Positions 16,570-24,385 of a DNA stretch of 64,000 bases are shown here, in pieces. Source of the stretch: Flavobacterium solisilvae (GTDB lineage: Bacteria > Bacteroidota > Bacteroidia > Flavobacteriales > Flavobacteriaceae); NCBI RefSeq assembly GCF_012911605.1, contig NZ_JAAMPT010000203.1, forward strand, positions 1-64,000, written 5' to 3'. The notes beneath the pieces were generated by a model. It saw nothing but the letters and a program-made list of their open reading frames with translations, did no database searches and was not told the DNA's origin. Made by a program: the position numbers and the translations under genes. Position 1 is the first letter of the stretch. Each line of letters starts with the position of its first letter.

Positions 16570-16589
16570 GTAAGTCGCTTATTTAACAG

Positions 16590-17027
16590 TTAATCATTTA
16601 ATAGCGTTTTGTTTCTCCAAAACTGCATACTTATAAAAACAACAATCATTGATGAAGCTAATCCTTCAAAAAGAAGTCCAAAACAATACTCGTTGACGCT
16701 TGCGCCACCAAAAATGAATTGCTCCGATAATCGATTGATATACTGTGTTCCTCCTTTATTATAGATGTAAAACAACAATCCAGCAATACTGATAACAACA
16801 CCAAATATAGCTGTAAAACCAGCCGACAATAAGTTTGAAAGATATCCATTTTGTCCTTCCATCAGGTTTTGTTTTATCGTTCGGTTAACCCAATAAAAGA
16901 CAAAAAGTAGGTTTAAAATTCGCAGGTAATAATTGTCAGAAAGATTTAAAAGTTCCATCAAAAGAAAAAATAAAGCAATACTAACCGACATTAGAAACCC
17001 ATTGATAAGTTCTCTTGGAAGTTTCAT
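16590..17027 (-). CDS. Small multi-pass membrane protein of unknown function
   Basis: 145 residues with four likely membrane helices (about 8-27, 33-46, 67-87, 112-133) and a short basic C terminus (FWRNKTLLND). No catalytic motif is seen and I do not recognise the family with confidence; a DUF4199-like Bacteroidota membrane protein is one possibility. It lies upstream of bioB on the same strand, but bioB has its own promoter in the gap, so a functional link is not implied. Its own promoter at 17068 is convincing, which supports a real gene. Confidence 0.65.
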   Translation of the reverse strand: MKLPRELINGFLMSVSIALFFLLMELLNLSDNYYLRILNLLFVFYWVNRTIKQNLMEGQNGYLSNLLSAGFTAIFGVVISIAGLLFYIYNKGGTQYINRLSEQFIFGGASVNEYCFGLLFEGLASSMIVVFISMQFWRNKTLLND

Positions 17028-17067
17028 AATAGTAAATTTTAGAGTTAAAACTCGGTTAAATTCCTAT

Positions 17068-17098
17068 CAAAGTTAGAACAAAATATACTGAAAATCAA
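17068..17098 (-). promoter_or_regulatory. Promoter of the small membrane protein
   Basis: On the minus strand TAACTTTG (17068-17075) is an exact -7 match, with TTG 20 bases upstream in the -33 position. It lies 40 bases before the start codon. Confidence 0.5.
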
Positions 17099-17113
17099 TA
17101 TTTTAACATTTTT

Positions 17114-18055
17114 TTAGTTCCTAAAACTTTCTATAAAAAGAAGTGAAGTTACTTTATCATTTGCAATTTGGGCTTTAAGCGCGTCTAAAGAGTCAAACTT
17201 TTGCTCGGAGCGAATTCTCTTTAAAAATGAAATATTTATAGACTTTCCATAAACATCTTGATCAAAATCAAAGATATTCACTTCCAACTTTTGTTTTTGA
17301 TTGGTATTTTCTACCGTTGGATTTGTGCCAATGTTCATCATTCCAAAATAGGATTGATTATCAATTTTACATTCCACTACATAAACACCGCTATTAGGAA
17401 TAAGTTTATAGTCTTCGTTAATACTGATGTTTGCTGTTGGAAAACCAATCGTTCTTCCGAGTTGCTTTCCTTGAACAACCATTCCAGTTATAGCATAATT
17501 ATATCCCAAAAATGAATTGGCTAACTCAATATTACCATCGGTTAAAGCATTTCTAATTTTGGTAGAACTAACAGCAACTTCATTTAATTCTTCTGCCGAA
17601 ATTTGTTCTACTTCAAAGTTATATTGGTTTCCAAACGCAATTAAATCATTAATATCGGCGGTTCTATTTTTTCCAAAACGATGATCATATCCAATTACAA
17701 TTTTTTGAATATTGAAAATATCGACTAATACTTTTTTTACAAATTCTTCTGCCGAAAGTGATGCAAATTCTTTGTCGAATGGATGAATAACTAAATTATC
17801 AATACCTGCTTTTTCAATCAAATTACTTTTTTCATCAATCGTATTTAGCTGCTTCATTTCGGTTGCTGTTTGTAAAACCGTCCTCGGATGAGGAAAAAAA
17901 GTAAGCACTAATGATTCATAATCACTATTGTTTGTGTTTTGAATTATCTTTTCCAAGATTTTTTTGTGTCCAACATGTACTCCGTCAAATGTACCGATGG
18001 TTACTATGGTTTTTTTCTTGGCAGTAAAAGAATGTATAGAGGAATAGGTTTTCAA
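17114..18055 (-). CDS. ribF: Bifunctional riboflavin kinase/FAD synthetase
   Basis: 313 residues. The N-terminal half is the FMN adenylyltransferase domain with nucleotidyltransferase motif IGTFDGVHVGHKKIL (20-34) and the ISSTKIR-type VSSTKIRNAL loop. The C-terminal half is the riboflavin kinase domain (GKQLGRTIGFPTANI, then GVYVVECKI, then NIGTNPTVENTNQKQKLEVNIFDFDQDVYGK). It converts riboflavin to FMN and then FAD in the cytoplasm. An exact -7 box sits 20 bases before the start. Both domains are intact. Confidence 0.95.
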   Translation of the reverse strand: MKTYSSIHSFTAKKKTIVTIGTFDGVHVGHKKILEKIIQNTNNSDYESLVLTFFPHPRTVLQTATEMKQLNTIDEKSNLIEKAGIDNLVIHPFDKEFASLSAEEFVKKVLVDIFNIQKIVIGYDHRFGKNRTADINDLIAFGNQYNFEVEQISAEELNEVAVSSTKIRNALTDGNIELANSFLGYNYAITGMVVQGKQLGRTIGFPTANISINEDYKLIPNSGVYVVECKIDNQSYFGMMNIGTNPTVENTNQKQKLEVNIFDFDQDVYGKSINISFLKRIRSEQKFDSLDALKAQIANDKVTSLLFIESFRN

Positions 18056-18075
18056 TAGTTGTTTTTTATTTTTTA

Positions 18076-18083
18076 CAAAAGTA
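18076..18083 (-). promoter_or_regulatory. ribF promoter, -7 box
   Basis: On the minus strand TACTTTTG is an exact TAnnTTTG match, 20 bases before the ribF ATG. Confidence 0.5.
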
Positions 18084-18094
18084 AATTTTATTTT

Positions 18095-18134
18095 AAAAAA
18101 AAAGGATTGAAAATAAATTCAATCCTCTTTTTAA
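18095..18134 (-). terminator. Terminator of the M43 metalloprotease gene
   Basis: AGGATTGA and TCAATCCT pair around an 8-base loop; on the minus strand the stem is followed by a run of nine T. Confidence 0.75.
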
Positions 18135-18148
18135 ATTATGATAAGTGA

Positions 18149-20194
18149 TTATTCTTTAATAAAACGTAATGTTTTACTTTGAGCACCATTAGAAACTGTG
18201 ATTAAATAAACACCATTGCTAAAATTAGTTGTATCAATTGATAAATCATCTTGATTTGTAATATTTTTTTGCGCCACAACTTGTCCTAGATAATTGTAAA
18301 CCGCAACATTTTTAATCATTTCAACCCCTGATGGAACGGCAATATTTAGAATGCTTTTTGTTGGATTAGGGAAAACATAAACATCGTTTAATGTTTCAAA
18401 CGTTTCATTACTTAAAAAGTTAACTGAAAACGCTTTACTTTCTGAACTACCAAAAGAAGCACCAGAAGCTACTATTGTTACACCATCTGTAGATTTTATA
18501 TCATAATAACCTTGTCCATAACCACAGCAAATACCGTCACCTGCTGTATCGTTTATTGTAAATGTGTAACAATCATTACTTGGTAATGTCCAGTTTTGCG
18601 TAATTAAAGTTGGTAACACAGCAGAAGTAGAATTAGAATATGGTATACTAGAATATAAAGTTGTTCCTGCTTGATTTTTTAATGTCCAAGTAGTTTCCGC
18701 GCCATAAAAATCTCTTTGTAATCTAAACACATAATTATTAAATGAATAATTAGTAGGCAATGTAGGAATTGTATAAGTTGTGGAAACACTATTGTTTGTA
18801 GCTCTTTGATCTGTTACTCCATTAGCGGTAGTGATTGCAGCATTTAAAGTTCCACTTGTAGCATTAGTAATTGGCATATCAAAAGTAGCAAATTTATCTT
18901 GAGCTAAATTTCCTGACCAATTGTAATTATAACTAGTTCCTCCATTGATGTTATAAGCTATTACTGCAGATGTCAATGCTGAAGTTCCTCTATTATAAAT
19001 AGTAACTTTTACTGTTGGCCCTGAACCCGTAGGACAGCTTGTTTCTCCAGCAGTAGTACAAACTCTTTCCAACTTCAATTCAGCATCGTTAACAAATAAT
19101 GGAATTGGTTGATCTTTAGTTGATGTTTTTAAACTAGCTCTTCTTTGCATAGAATTCATAACGGATGTTATTCTAGCTTTTTGTTCTATAGTAAATATGT
19201 TCATACAAGCATCATCTGTATAATCCATGTAATTTTGAATCATATCATTCCCTCCTGTTGGGCATGAATTAATTGGAGAACAACCTCCGTTAGGACTAGC
19301 AACTGCTGGAGTATCGGCGCAAAAATCACCCGAAGTATTATTTTCACCTGCACATCCACCTTGAAAAGTATGATATAATCCTAAAAAGTGTCCCACTTCG
19401 TGAGTCATGGTTCTTCCTTTATCGAATGGAGGTGAAAAGTTACCAGTAGCTAAACTAGAACTACCAAAAAAACCATATCCCGCTACAACTCCATCTGTAT
19501 TTGCTAAAGAAGTATTATTACTTGGAAATTGTGCATAACCCAATAAATCAGAACCATCCCAATTCACACTCCACATATTCATATATAGAGTTGGATTCCA
19601 TATTGTCTGAGGTTTAACTTCAGCATCTATTAAATCCTGAATTTCTGCAAATGATCCTGCATTATAATTATCTCTACAAAGATTCACTCTATTAATACCG
19701 TTTGTAGGGTTTCCATTTGGATCAACTTTTGCCAAAACAAACTCAATTTGAACATCGGCTCCAACAGCATTTGTATTAAATCCTGGAGTTCCTGCCATTC
19801 TTCTGTAATCTTGAGTCATTACAGTTATTTGAGATTGAACTTGCTCATCAGTAATATTTTCATTGGTTCCATAAGCATCACCATTGTGAATAACATGAAC
19901 CACAACTGGAATATAAATTATCCCACCACTTTGCGAGGCATTTGCCGGCGTGTTTTTGTATTGTTCAACATAAGGAGCAATGTATGCCTCAAATTGCTCT
20001 TTTGACATTCTTTTTGGATCTTTAGAATATAATAATTCTTCATACTCATCTGTAGCACATCTAATCATTCCAGATGGAGTAAAGTTTTCTGGCTTAATCC
20101 CTTCTAAACGTTTAGTTTTTTGCTTTACTTCCTGAGTATATCCAACAGAAAGAAAAGACAAAGCGATTAAACTTAATAAAGTAGTTTTTTTCAT
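18149..20194 (-). CDS. Secreted M43 (pappalysin-like) zinc metalloprotease with T9SS type A tail
   Basis: 681 residues. Signal peptide MKKTTLLSLIALSFLSVGYTQ, then a prodomain-like segment, then the metalloprotease domain with zinc site H265-EVG-H269-FLGLY-H275 (HExxHxxGxxH) and the downstream Met-turn region (NYMDYTDDACMNIFT). A long middle region holds a GEVT-type CARDB-like domain (about 370-460) and a domain with GDGICCGYGQGYYDI (about 540). The C-terminal 75 residues (VYVFPNPTKSILNIAVP ... NGVYLITVSNGAQSKTLRFIKE) are a T9SS type A sorting domain. It is an exported or surface-attached protease, probably for nutrient proteins. It is divergent from a second, smaller M43 protease at 20402. 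Confidence 0.9.
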   Translation of the reverse strand: MKKTTLLSLIALSFLSVGYTQEVKQKTKRLEGIKPENFTPSGMIRCATDEYEELLYSKDPKRMSKEQFEAYIAPYVEQYKNTPANASQSGGIIYIPVVVHVIHNGDAYGTNENITDEQVQSQITVMTQDYRRMAGTPGFNTNAVGADVQIEFVLAKVDPNGNPTNGINRVNLCRDNYNAGSFAEIQDLIDAEVKPQTIWNPTLYMNMWSVNWDGSDLLGYAQFPSNNTSLANTDGVVAGYGFFGSSSLATGNFSPPFDKGRTMTHEVGHFLGLYHTFQGGCAGENNTSGDFCADTPAVASPNGGCSPINSCPTGGNDMIQNYMDYTDDACMNIFTIEQKARITSVMNSMQRRASLKTSTKDQPIPLFVNDAELKLERVCTTAGETSCPTGSGPTVKVTIYNRGTSALTSAVIAYNINGGTSYNYNWSGNLAQDKFATFDMPITNATSGTLNAAITTANGVTDQRATNNSVSTTYTIPTLPTNYSFNNYVFRLQRDFYGAETTWTLKNQAGTTLYSSIPYSNSTSAVLPTLITQNWTLPSNDCYTFTINDTAGDGICCGYGQGYYDIKSTDGVTIVASGASFGSSESKAFSVNFLSNETFETLNDVYVFPNPTKSILNIAVPSGVEMIKNVAVYNYLGQVVAQKNITNQDDLSIDTTNFSNGVYLITVSNGAQSKTLRFIKE

Positions 20195-20371
20195 TTTTTT
20201 TAATTGTAAAGGTATAGTATGGTTAACTTTAGCTTGTAAAAGTATAAAAAAAAGTGTTATATAAAAGAAAAATTAAACTTAGTATAAACTTTATTTTATA
20301 TCACTACAAGGACTATTTCCTGTGTAAAAAAAACAGGCTTTCTTTTAACTATTATTTTATACAAAAAACAC

Positions 20372-20379
20372 TATTTTTG
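20372..20379 (+). promoter_or_regulatory. Promoter of the second M43 protease, -7 box
   Basis: TATTTTTG is an exact -7 match, 22 bases before the ATG at 20402. Confidence 0.5.
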
Positions 20380-20401
20380 AAGACTTTAAAAAAATTAAAA
20401 A

Positions 20402-21682
20402 ATGAGAAAAATTACTTTATTATTTATTTTTCTTGCTGGATTTATTGCTAATGCGCAAAGAACATGCGGAATGGTTGAAAAAATGCAACAAATTATGTCC
20501 GATCCAGTAAAGAGACAAAAATTTCTTGATCGTCAGCAAAAATTCGAACAAGAACTATACAAGTTACAAAATGTACAGCACAGAAATACAGGAGAATTAT
20601 CAAGCACAAACACAACTATTAGAATTCCTGTAGCAGTACATTTTCCTAGCGTTTCTACTGGGGCAAACGCAACGCTAAAAAACTGTTTAAGAAACTTAGC
20701 TCAGTCGCAAATAAACAGATTGAATGCTGACTATAATGCAACGAATACCGATATTTCAAACTGGGCAACAGCATCTGCTTTTTACCCAATGGTTTCTAGC
20801 GTAGGTTCAATGAATGTGGAATTTATTCTTGCTACAGAAAATCACCCTACAGGAACTGGATTAGCCAATGGAACAGTTGCTGTAACCTTTGGAACAGATT
20901 ATTTAAGTGGCGCAGATTATGACACAACTTGGGCTGGATATATAAATATTGCTGTAAGATATGCTGATGGTAGTTTAGGATACTCTTATATGCCAGGTGA
21001 TCCTAGTTGGGGTGATGCAGTAATTATTGATAGCGAAGCTTTTGGCTCAGGAGCAGGTTGTACAGGTTATGTTCCTGGCGCACCATATAATTTAGGAAGA
21101 ACATTAACACATGAATTAGGTCACTTTTTTAATCTTGACCATACTTTTGCAGGATGTGGAGAAACAAATTGCGCACAATATAACGCCTTCAATCCAAATG
21201 GCGATGGTATTTGTGACACTCCAGCTGTAAGCACTCCAGCATATAGTTGCCCTACTGCCGGAAGTAAAAACGGATGTGTTTCAGGGCAAAAAGCACTAAC
21301 TATGAATTATATGGATTATGTAAACGATGCTTGTATGTACATGTTTACACCAGGACAAATACAAAGGATGACAGCACAATATAATGCTATCTCAGATTTA
21401 TTAAAAACAAATGTTCTTTCAAACAATACTTTTATTAAAAATAACTTCAATATTTATCCAAATCCTAGCAACGGAACTTTTATTATTAAGTTCAAAGATT
21501 TATCAAATGATTATTCTGTTGAAGTTTTTGATATTTCGGGAAGAATTGTTTTTGAAGATTATTACACTCAATCTTCGAACCTAGAGCAAACAATTTCAAT
21601 TGACAAACCAAGTTCAGGAGTTTATTTTGTAAACGTGAAAAGCGGAAGTATCATTACAACTGAAAAAATTATCATTAAATAA
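20402..21682 (+). CDS. Secreted M43 zinc metalloprotease with T9SS type A tail
   Basis: 426 residues. Signal peptide MRKITLLFIFLAGFIANAQ, then a charged prodomain (about 25-70, VKRQKFLDRQQKFEQEL). The catalytic zinc motif is H237-ELG-H241-FFNLD-H247, followed by disulfide-type cysteines (GCGETNCAQYN, GICDTPA) and the Met-turn (MNYMDYVNDACMYMFTPGQ). The C-terminal 75 residues (FNIYPNPSNGTFIIKF ... GVYFVNVKSGSIITTEKIIIK) are a T9SS type A sorting domain. It shares its catalytic-domain layout with the divergent gene at 18149 but lacks that protein's long middle region, so the two look like diverged paralogues. It ends at a bidirectional terminator shared with pth. Confidence 0.9.
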   Translation: MRKITLLFIFLAGFIANAQRTCGMVEKMQQIMSDPVKRQKFLDRQQKFEQELYKLQNVQHRNTGELSSTNTTIRIPVAVHFPSVSTGANATLKNCLRNLAQSQINRLNADYNATNTDISNWATASAFYPMVSSVGSMNVEFILATENHPTGTGLANGTVAVTFGTDYLSGADYDTTWAGYINIAVRYADGSLGYSYMPGDPSWGDAVIIDSEAFGSGAGCTGYVPGAPYNLGRTLTHELGHFFNLDHTFAGCGETNCAQYNAFNPNGDGICDTPAVSTPAYSCPTAGSKNGCVSGQKALTMNYMDYVNDACMYMFTPGQIQRMTAQYNAISDLLKTNVLSNNTFIKNNFNIYPNPSNGTFIIKFKDLSNDYSVEVFDISGRIVFEDYYTQSSNLEQTISIDKPSSGVYFVNVKSGSIITTEKIIIK

Positions 21683-21698
21683 TTTTCTTCTTTTAAAA

Positions 21699-21730
21699 AC
21701 AAAAGCTCCGAAAATTTCGGAGCTTTTTTA
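21699..21730. terminator. Bidirectional terminator
   Basis: AAAAGCTCCGAAA and TTTCGGAGCTTTT form a 13-base-pair stem with a minimal loop, between the convergent M43 protease and pth genes. Confidence 0.85.
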
Positions 21731-22294
21731 TTTCCCATTATATTCATTCATAGTGTTACTTAATCCCGCTAAGGCAAATGACCGAATTACCTTTGACGCT
21801 ACTTCTAATCGTTCTATTAGCATAGAATTTTCCTCTGATGTCCATTCGCCAAGAACATAATCTACTTGTTGTCCTTTTTTGAATTGATCACTAATCCCAA
21901 AACGAAATCGTGGATATTCAACTGTGTTTAAAACAGCCTGAATACTTTTTAAACCATTATGACCTCCATCGCTTCCTTTTGCCTTAATTCGAATGGTTCC
22001 AAAAGACAAATTCAAATCATCTGTTATTACTAAAATATTTTCTTTTTCAATATTCTCCTTTTCCATCCAATATTTTACTGCTTTTCCGCTCAAGTTCATA
22101 TAGGTACTTGGTTTTAGCAAAAACAATTTTCTTCCTTTGATGTTGTATTCGGCTACATCGCCTAACTTTTGTGTTTGAAAAGTTATACTTTCATCTTTGG
22201 CTAAATAATCCAATACTTTAAAACCAATATTGTGTCTTGTATTCTCATATTCTTGCCCAATGTTGCCTAATCCAACAATTAAAAACTTCTTCAT
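21728..22294 (-). CDS. pth: Peptidyl-tRNA hydrolase
   Basis: 188 residues from the ATG at 22294 (MKKFLIVGLGNIGQEYENTRHNIG). It recycles tRNA from dropped-off peptidyl-tRNA. Family motifs are present: GLGNIGQEYENTRHNIGF with the catalytic His, KPSTYMNLSG, DDLNLSFGTIRIKAKGSDGGHNGLKSI. The frame is open 32 codons further upstream, but that part (LFYNYFGLFLPNEF) does not belong to the family. It follows rplY and prs on the same strand, and a terminator lies between rplY and pth. Confidence 0.95.
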   Translation of the reverse strand: MKKFLIVGLGNIGQEYENTRHNIGFKVLDYLAKDESITFQTQKLGDVAEYNIKGRKLFLLKPSTYMNLSGKAVKYWMEKENIEKENILVITDDLNLSFGTIRIKAKGSDGGHNGLKSIQAVLNTVEYPRFRFGISDQFKKGQQVDYVLGEWTSEENSMLIERLEVASKVIRSFALAGLSNTMNEYNGK

Positions 22295-22377
22295 TGTGTT
22301 CGTTTCTTGACTATTTTTTTTCCGAAAAATGTATTCCAAAAATTCATTTGGCAAAAATAATCCAAAATAATTGTAAA

Positions 22378-22414
22378 ATAAAAAAAGCACCAGTTATAAA
22401 CTGATGCTTTCTTT
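22378..22414 (-). terminator. Terminator after rplY
   Basis: On the minus strand GCATCAGTT and AACTGGTGC pair around a 3-base loop and are followed by a T run. Confidence 0.7.
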
Positions 22415-22432
22415 TGTATAAGGTTTTGAAAA

Positions 22433-23041
22433 TTATTTTTTCTTTCCTTTTGCTGGAGCTTTTGCTGCTTTTGCTGCTTCTTGAGCTGCTTTCATCGCCG
22501 CACGTGAAATCTTCACTTGACAAACTACAGTATTATCTGGGTGCATTAATTTAAAATTGTTTACTTCTAATTTAGTAACATACAATTTATTACCCATTTG
22601 TAATTCTGAAATGTTTGCTTCAACAAAATCAGGAAGGTTTTTAGGTAAAGCTTTTACTTTTAATCTACGTTGGTTTAAACGTAAATCACCACCTAATAAT
22701 ACACCTGGAGATGTACCCGTGATTTTAACTGGAACTTCCATAATGATTTCTTTTTTCTCATCCAATTGGAAGAAATCAATATGAAGAATTTTGTCCGAAA
22801 TTGGATCAAACTGAATGTCTTGTAAAATAGCATCAGTTGTTTTCCCATTCAAATCCACTACAACAGTGTGTGCATTTGGAGTGTAAACCAAGCTTTTGAA
22901 TGCTTTTTCTTCTGCTGCAAAATGTACTGGTTGTTTTCCTCCGTAAATAACACACGGAACCATTCCAGCATCACGTAAGGCTTTAGTAGCTTTTTTGCCT
23001 ACGCTTTCTCTTTCTTGTCCTTTAATCGTAATCGATTTCAT
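22433..23041 (-). CDS. rplY: 50S ribosomal protein L25 (general stress protein Ctc form)
   Basis: 202 residues, the long Ctc form with an N-terminal L25 domain that binds 5S rRNA ([34 protein letters not shown]) and a C-terminal beta domain ([42 protein letters not shown]). An Ala/Lys-rich tail ([18 protein letters not shown]) is usual in Bacteroidota. It lies 27 bases downstream of prs, as in many genomes of the phylum, and is probably co-transcribed with it. Confidence 0.95.
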   Translation of the reverse strand: MKSITIKGQERESVGKKATKALRDAGMVPCVIYGGKQPVHFAAEEKAFKSLVYTPNAHTVVVDLNGKTTDAILQDIQFDPISDKILHIDFFQLDEKKEIIMEVPVKITGTSPGVLLGGDLRLNQRRLKVKALPKNLPDFVEANISELQMGNKLYVTKLEVNNFKLMHPDNTVVCQVKISRAAMKAAQEAAKAAKAPAKGKKK

Positions 23042-23068
23042 TTAAAAATATTTATAGTTAATAATAAA

Positions 23069-24010
23069 TTACATTAAAAATTTTCCACTAATGGAATTGT
23101 TGTGCTGAACCATGTTCATTACTTCTGCAAAAAGCGGCGCACAACTTACCACTCTTATTTTATTTGATTCTTTCTTCAACGGAATAGAATCGGTAACAAT
23201 TAATTCGGTCAACTTTGAATTTTCTATTTTTTCATAAGCATCGCCCGAAAGAATTGCGTGAGTACAAATCGCTCTAACGCTAATTGCACCTTTTTCGATC
23301 ATTAAATCGGCTGCTTTTGCCAAAGTTCCTCCAGTATCAACCATATCGTCAACCAAAATAACATTTCTTCCTTTTACTTCACCAATCAATTCCATGGTGT
23401 CGATGATATTGGCTGCTTTTCGTTGTTTGTAACAAATTACAACATCTGATTCTAAAAACTTAGAATAAGCATAAGCTCTTTTTGATCCACCCATATCTGG
23501 AGATGCAATCGTCAAATTATCCAACTGCAAACTTTTTACATAAGGCAAAAAGATAGTAGAAGCAAACAAGTGATCAACTGGTTTTTCAAAAAATCCCTGA
23601 ATTTGATCAGCATGTAAATCCATCGTCATAATTCGAGTTGCTCCAGCTGTTTCTAATAATTTAGCCACCAGCTTTGCTCCTATTGGAACTCTTGGTTTGT
23701 CTTTTCTATCTTGTCTTGCATAGCCAAAATAAGGAATAACTGGAGTTATATGTCTAGCTGACGCTCTTTTTGCAGCATCTATCATCAACAATAATTCCAT
23801 TAAATTGTCTGCACTTGGGAAAGTGGAACAAACAATAAAAACTCGAATTCCTCTTATTGACTCTTCAAAAGAAGGCTGAATTTCACCATCACTAAATTTT
23901 GAGAACGTAACTTTACCCAACGGAATTCCATAGTGTTTAGCTATTTGTTCTGCTAGATGGACGCTTTGTGAACATGCAAATATTTTTGCTTCGGGTTCTA
24001 AATGCGACAT
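23069..24010 (-). CDS. prs: Ribose-phosphate pyrophosphokinase
   Basis: 313 residues. It makes PRPP from ribose 5-phosphate and ATP for nucleotide, histidine and tryptophan synthesis. Visible signatures: KFSDGEIQPSFEESIRG, the ARQDRKDKPRVPIGAKLVA flexible loop, the MDLHADQIQGFF metal-binding block and the PRPP-binding loop VILVDDMVDTGGTLAKAA. It is intact and of normal length. It is transcribed divergently from tRNA-Leu. Confidence 0.97.
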   Translation of the reverse strand: MSHLEPEAKIFACSQSVHLAEQIAKHYGIPLGKVTFSKFSDGEIQPSFEESIRGIRVFIVCSTFPSADNLMELLLMIDAAKRASARHITPVIPYFGYARQDRKDKPRVPIGAKLVAKLLETAGATRIMTMDLHADQIQGFFEKPVDHLFASTIFLPYVKSLQLDNLTIASPDMGGSKRAYAYSKFLESDVVICYKQRKAANIIDTMELIGEVKGRNVILVDDMVDTGGTLAKAADLMIEKGAISVRAICTHAILSGDAYEKIENSKLTELIVTDSIPLKKESNKIRVVSCAPLFAEVMNMVQHNNSISGKFLM

Positions 24011-24061
24011 TATAATTTGTTGTTTTGTAGTTAGTTAGTTGTGTATTGCTTTAACGCGGTG

Positions 24062-24069
24062 CAAATTTA
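24062..24069 (-). promoter_or_regulatory. prs promoter, -7 box
   Basis: On the minus strand TAAATTTG is an exact -7 match, 51 bases before the prs start. Confidence 0.5.
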
Positions 24070-24135
24070 GGAATTAAATTCAACTCTGAAAGCATATTTT
24101 TAAGTATTTTTTTGATTCTATGAAGAAATTTTATT

Positions 24136-24143
24136 TACATTTG
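24136..24143 (+). promoter_or_regulatory. tRNA-Leu promoter, -7 box
   Basis: TACATTTG is an exact -7 match, 26 bases before the tRNA 5' end. Confidence 0.5.
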
Positions 24144-24169
24144 CACCCACAAAACACAAATACCGTATT

Positions 24170-24249
24170 GCCCGGATGGCGGAATTGGTAGACGCGCACG
24201 ACTCAAACTCGTGTTCTTAGGAGTGTGGGTTCGATTCCCACTCCGGGTA
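24170..24249 (+). tRNA. tRNA-Leu (anticodon CAA)
   Basis: An 80-base class II tRNA without encoded CCA. Acceptor arms are GCCCGGA and TCCGGGT (the first pair is G-U) with discriminator A. The D arm is GCG...CGC with GGTAGA in the loop. The anticodon stem CACGA/TCGTG encloses CTCAAAC, giving anticodon CAA (reads UUG). The variable arm is short (11 bases), and the T arm is GTGGG-TTCGATT-CCCAC. Confidence 0.95.
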
Positions 24250-24256
24250 CTTTAAA

Positions 24257-24298
24257 AAAACCTAAAACATTAAAAAACAATGTTTTAGGTTTTTTTTA
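24257..24298 (+). terminator. Terminator of tRNA-Leu
   Basis: AACCTAAAACATT and AATGTTTTAGGTT form a 13-base-pair stem followed by a T run. Confidence 0.85.
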
Positions 24299-24335
24299 TT
24301 GTTTTTTTATTGTTTTTTAATCCATTAGATGTTTA

Positions 24336-24371
24336 CAAAAAAAGGAGAGCAAATTGCTCTCCTTTTTTTGT
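24336..24371. terminator. Terminator at the end of the adhesin-PorP-OmpA operon
   Basis: AAAAAAAGGAGAGCAA and TTGCTCTCCTTTTTTT form a 16-base-pair stem just downstream (minus strand) of the OmpA-family gene; it could work in both directions. Confidence 0.8.
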
Positions 24372-24385
24372 AAATAAAATGTAAC

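Noticed and set aside
20254-20451. 65-residue frame at the start of the second M43 protease
   Set aside because: It overlaps the protease signal peptide in another frame and is Lys/Phe/Tyr-rich AT noise.
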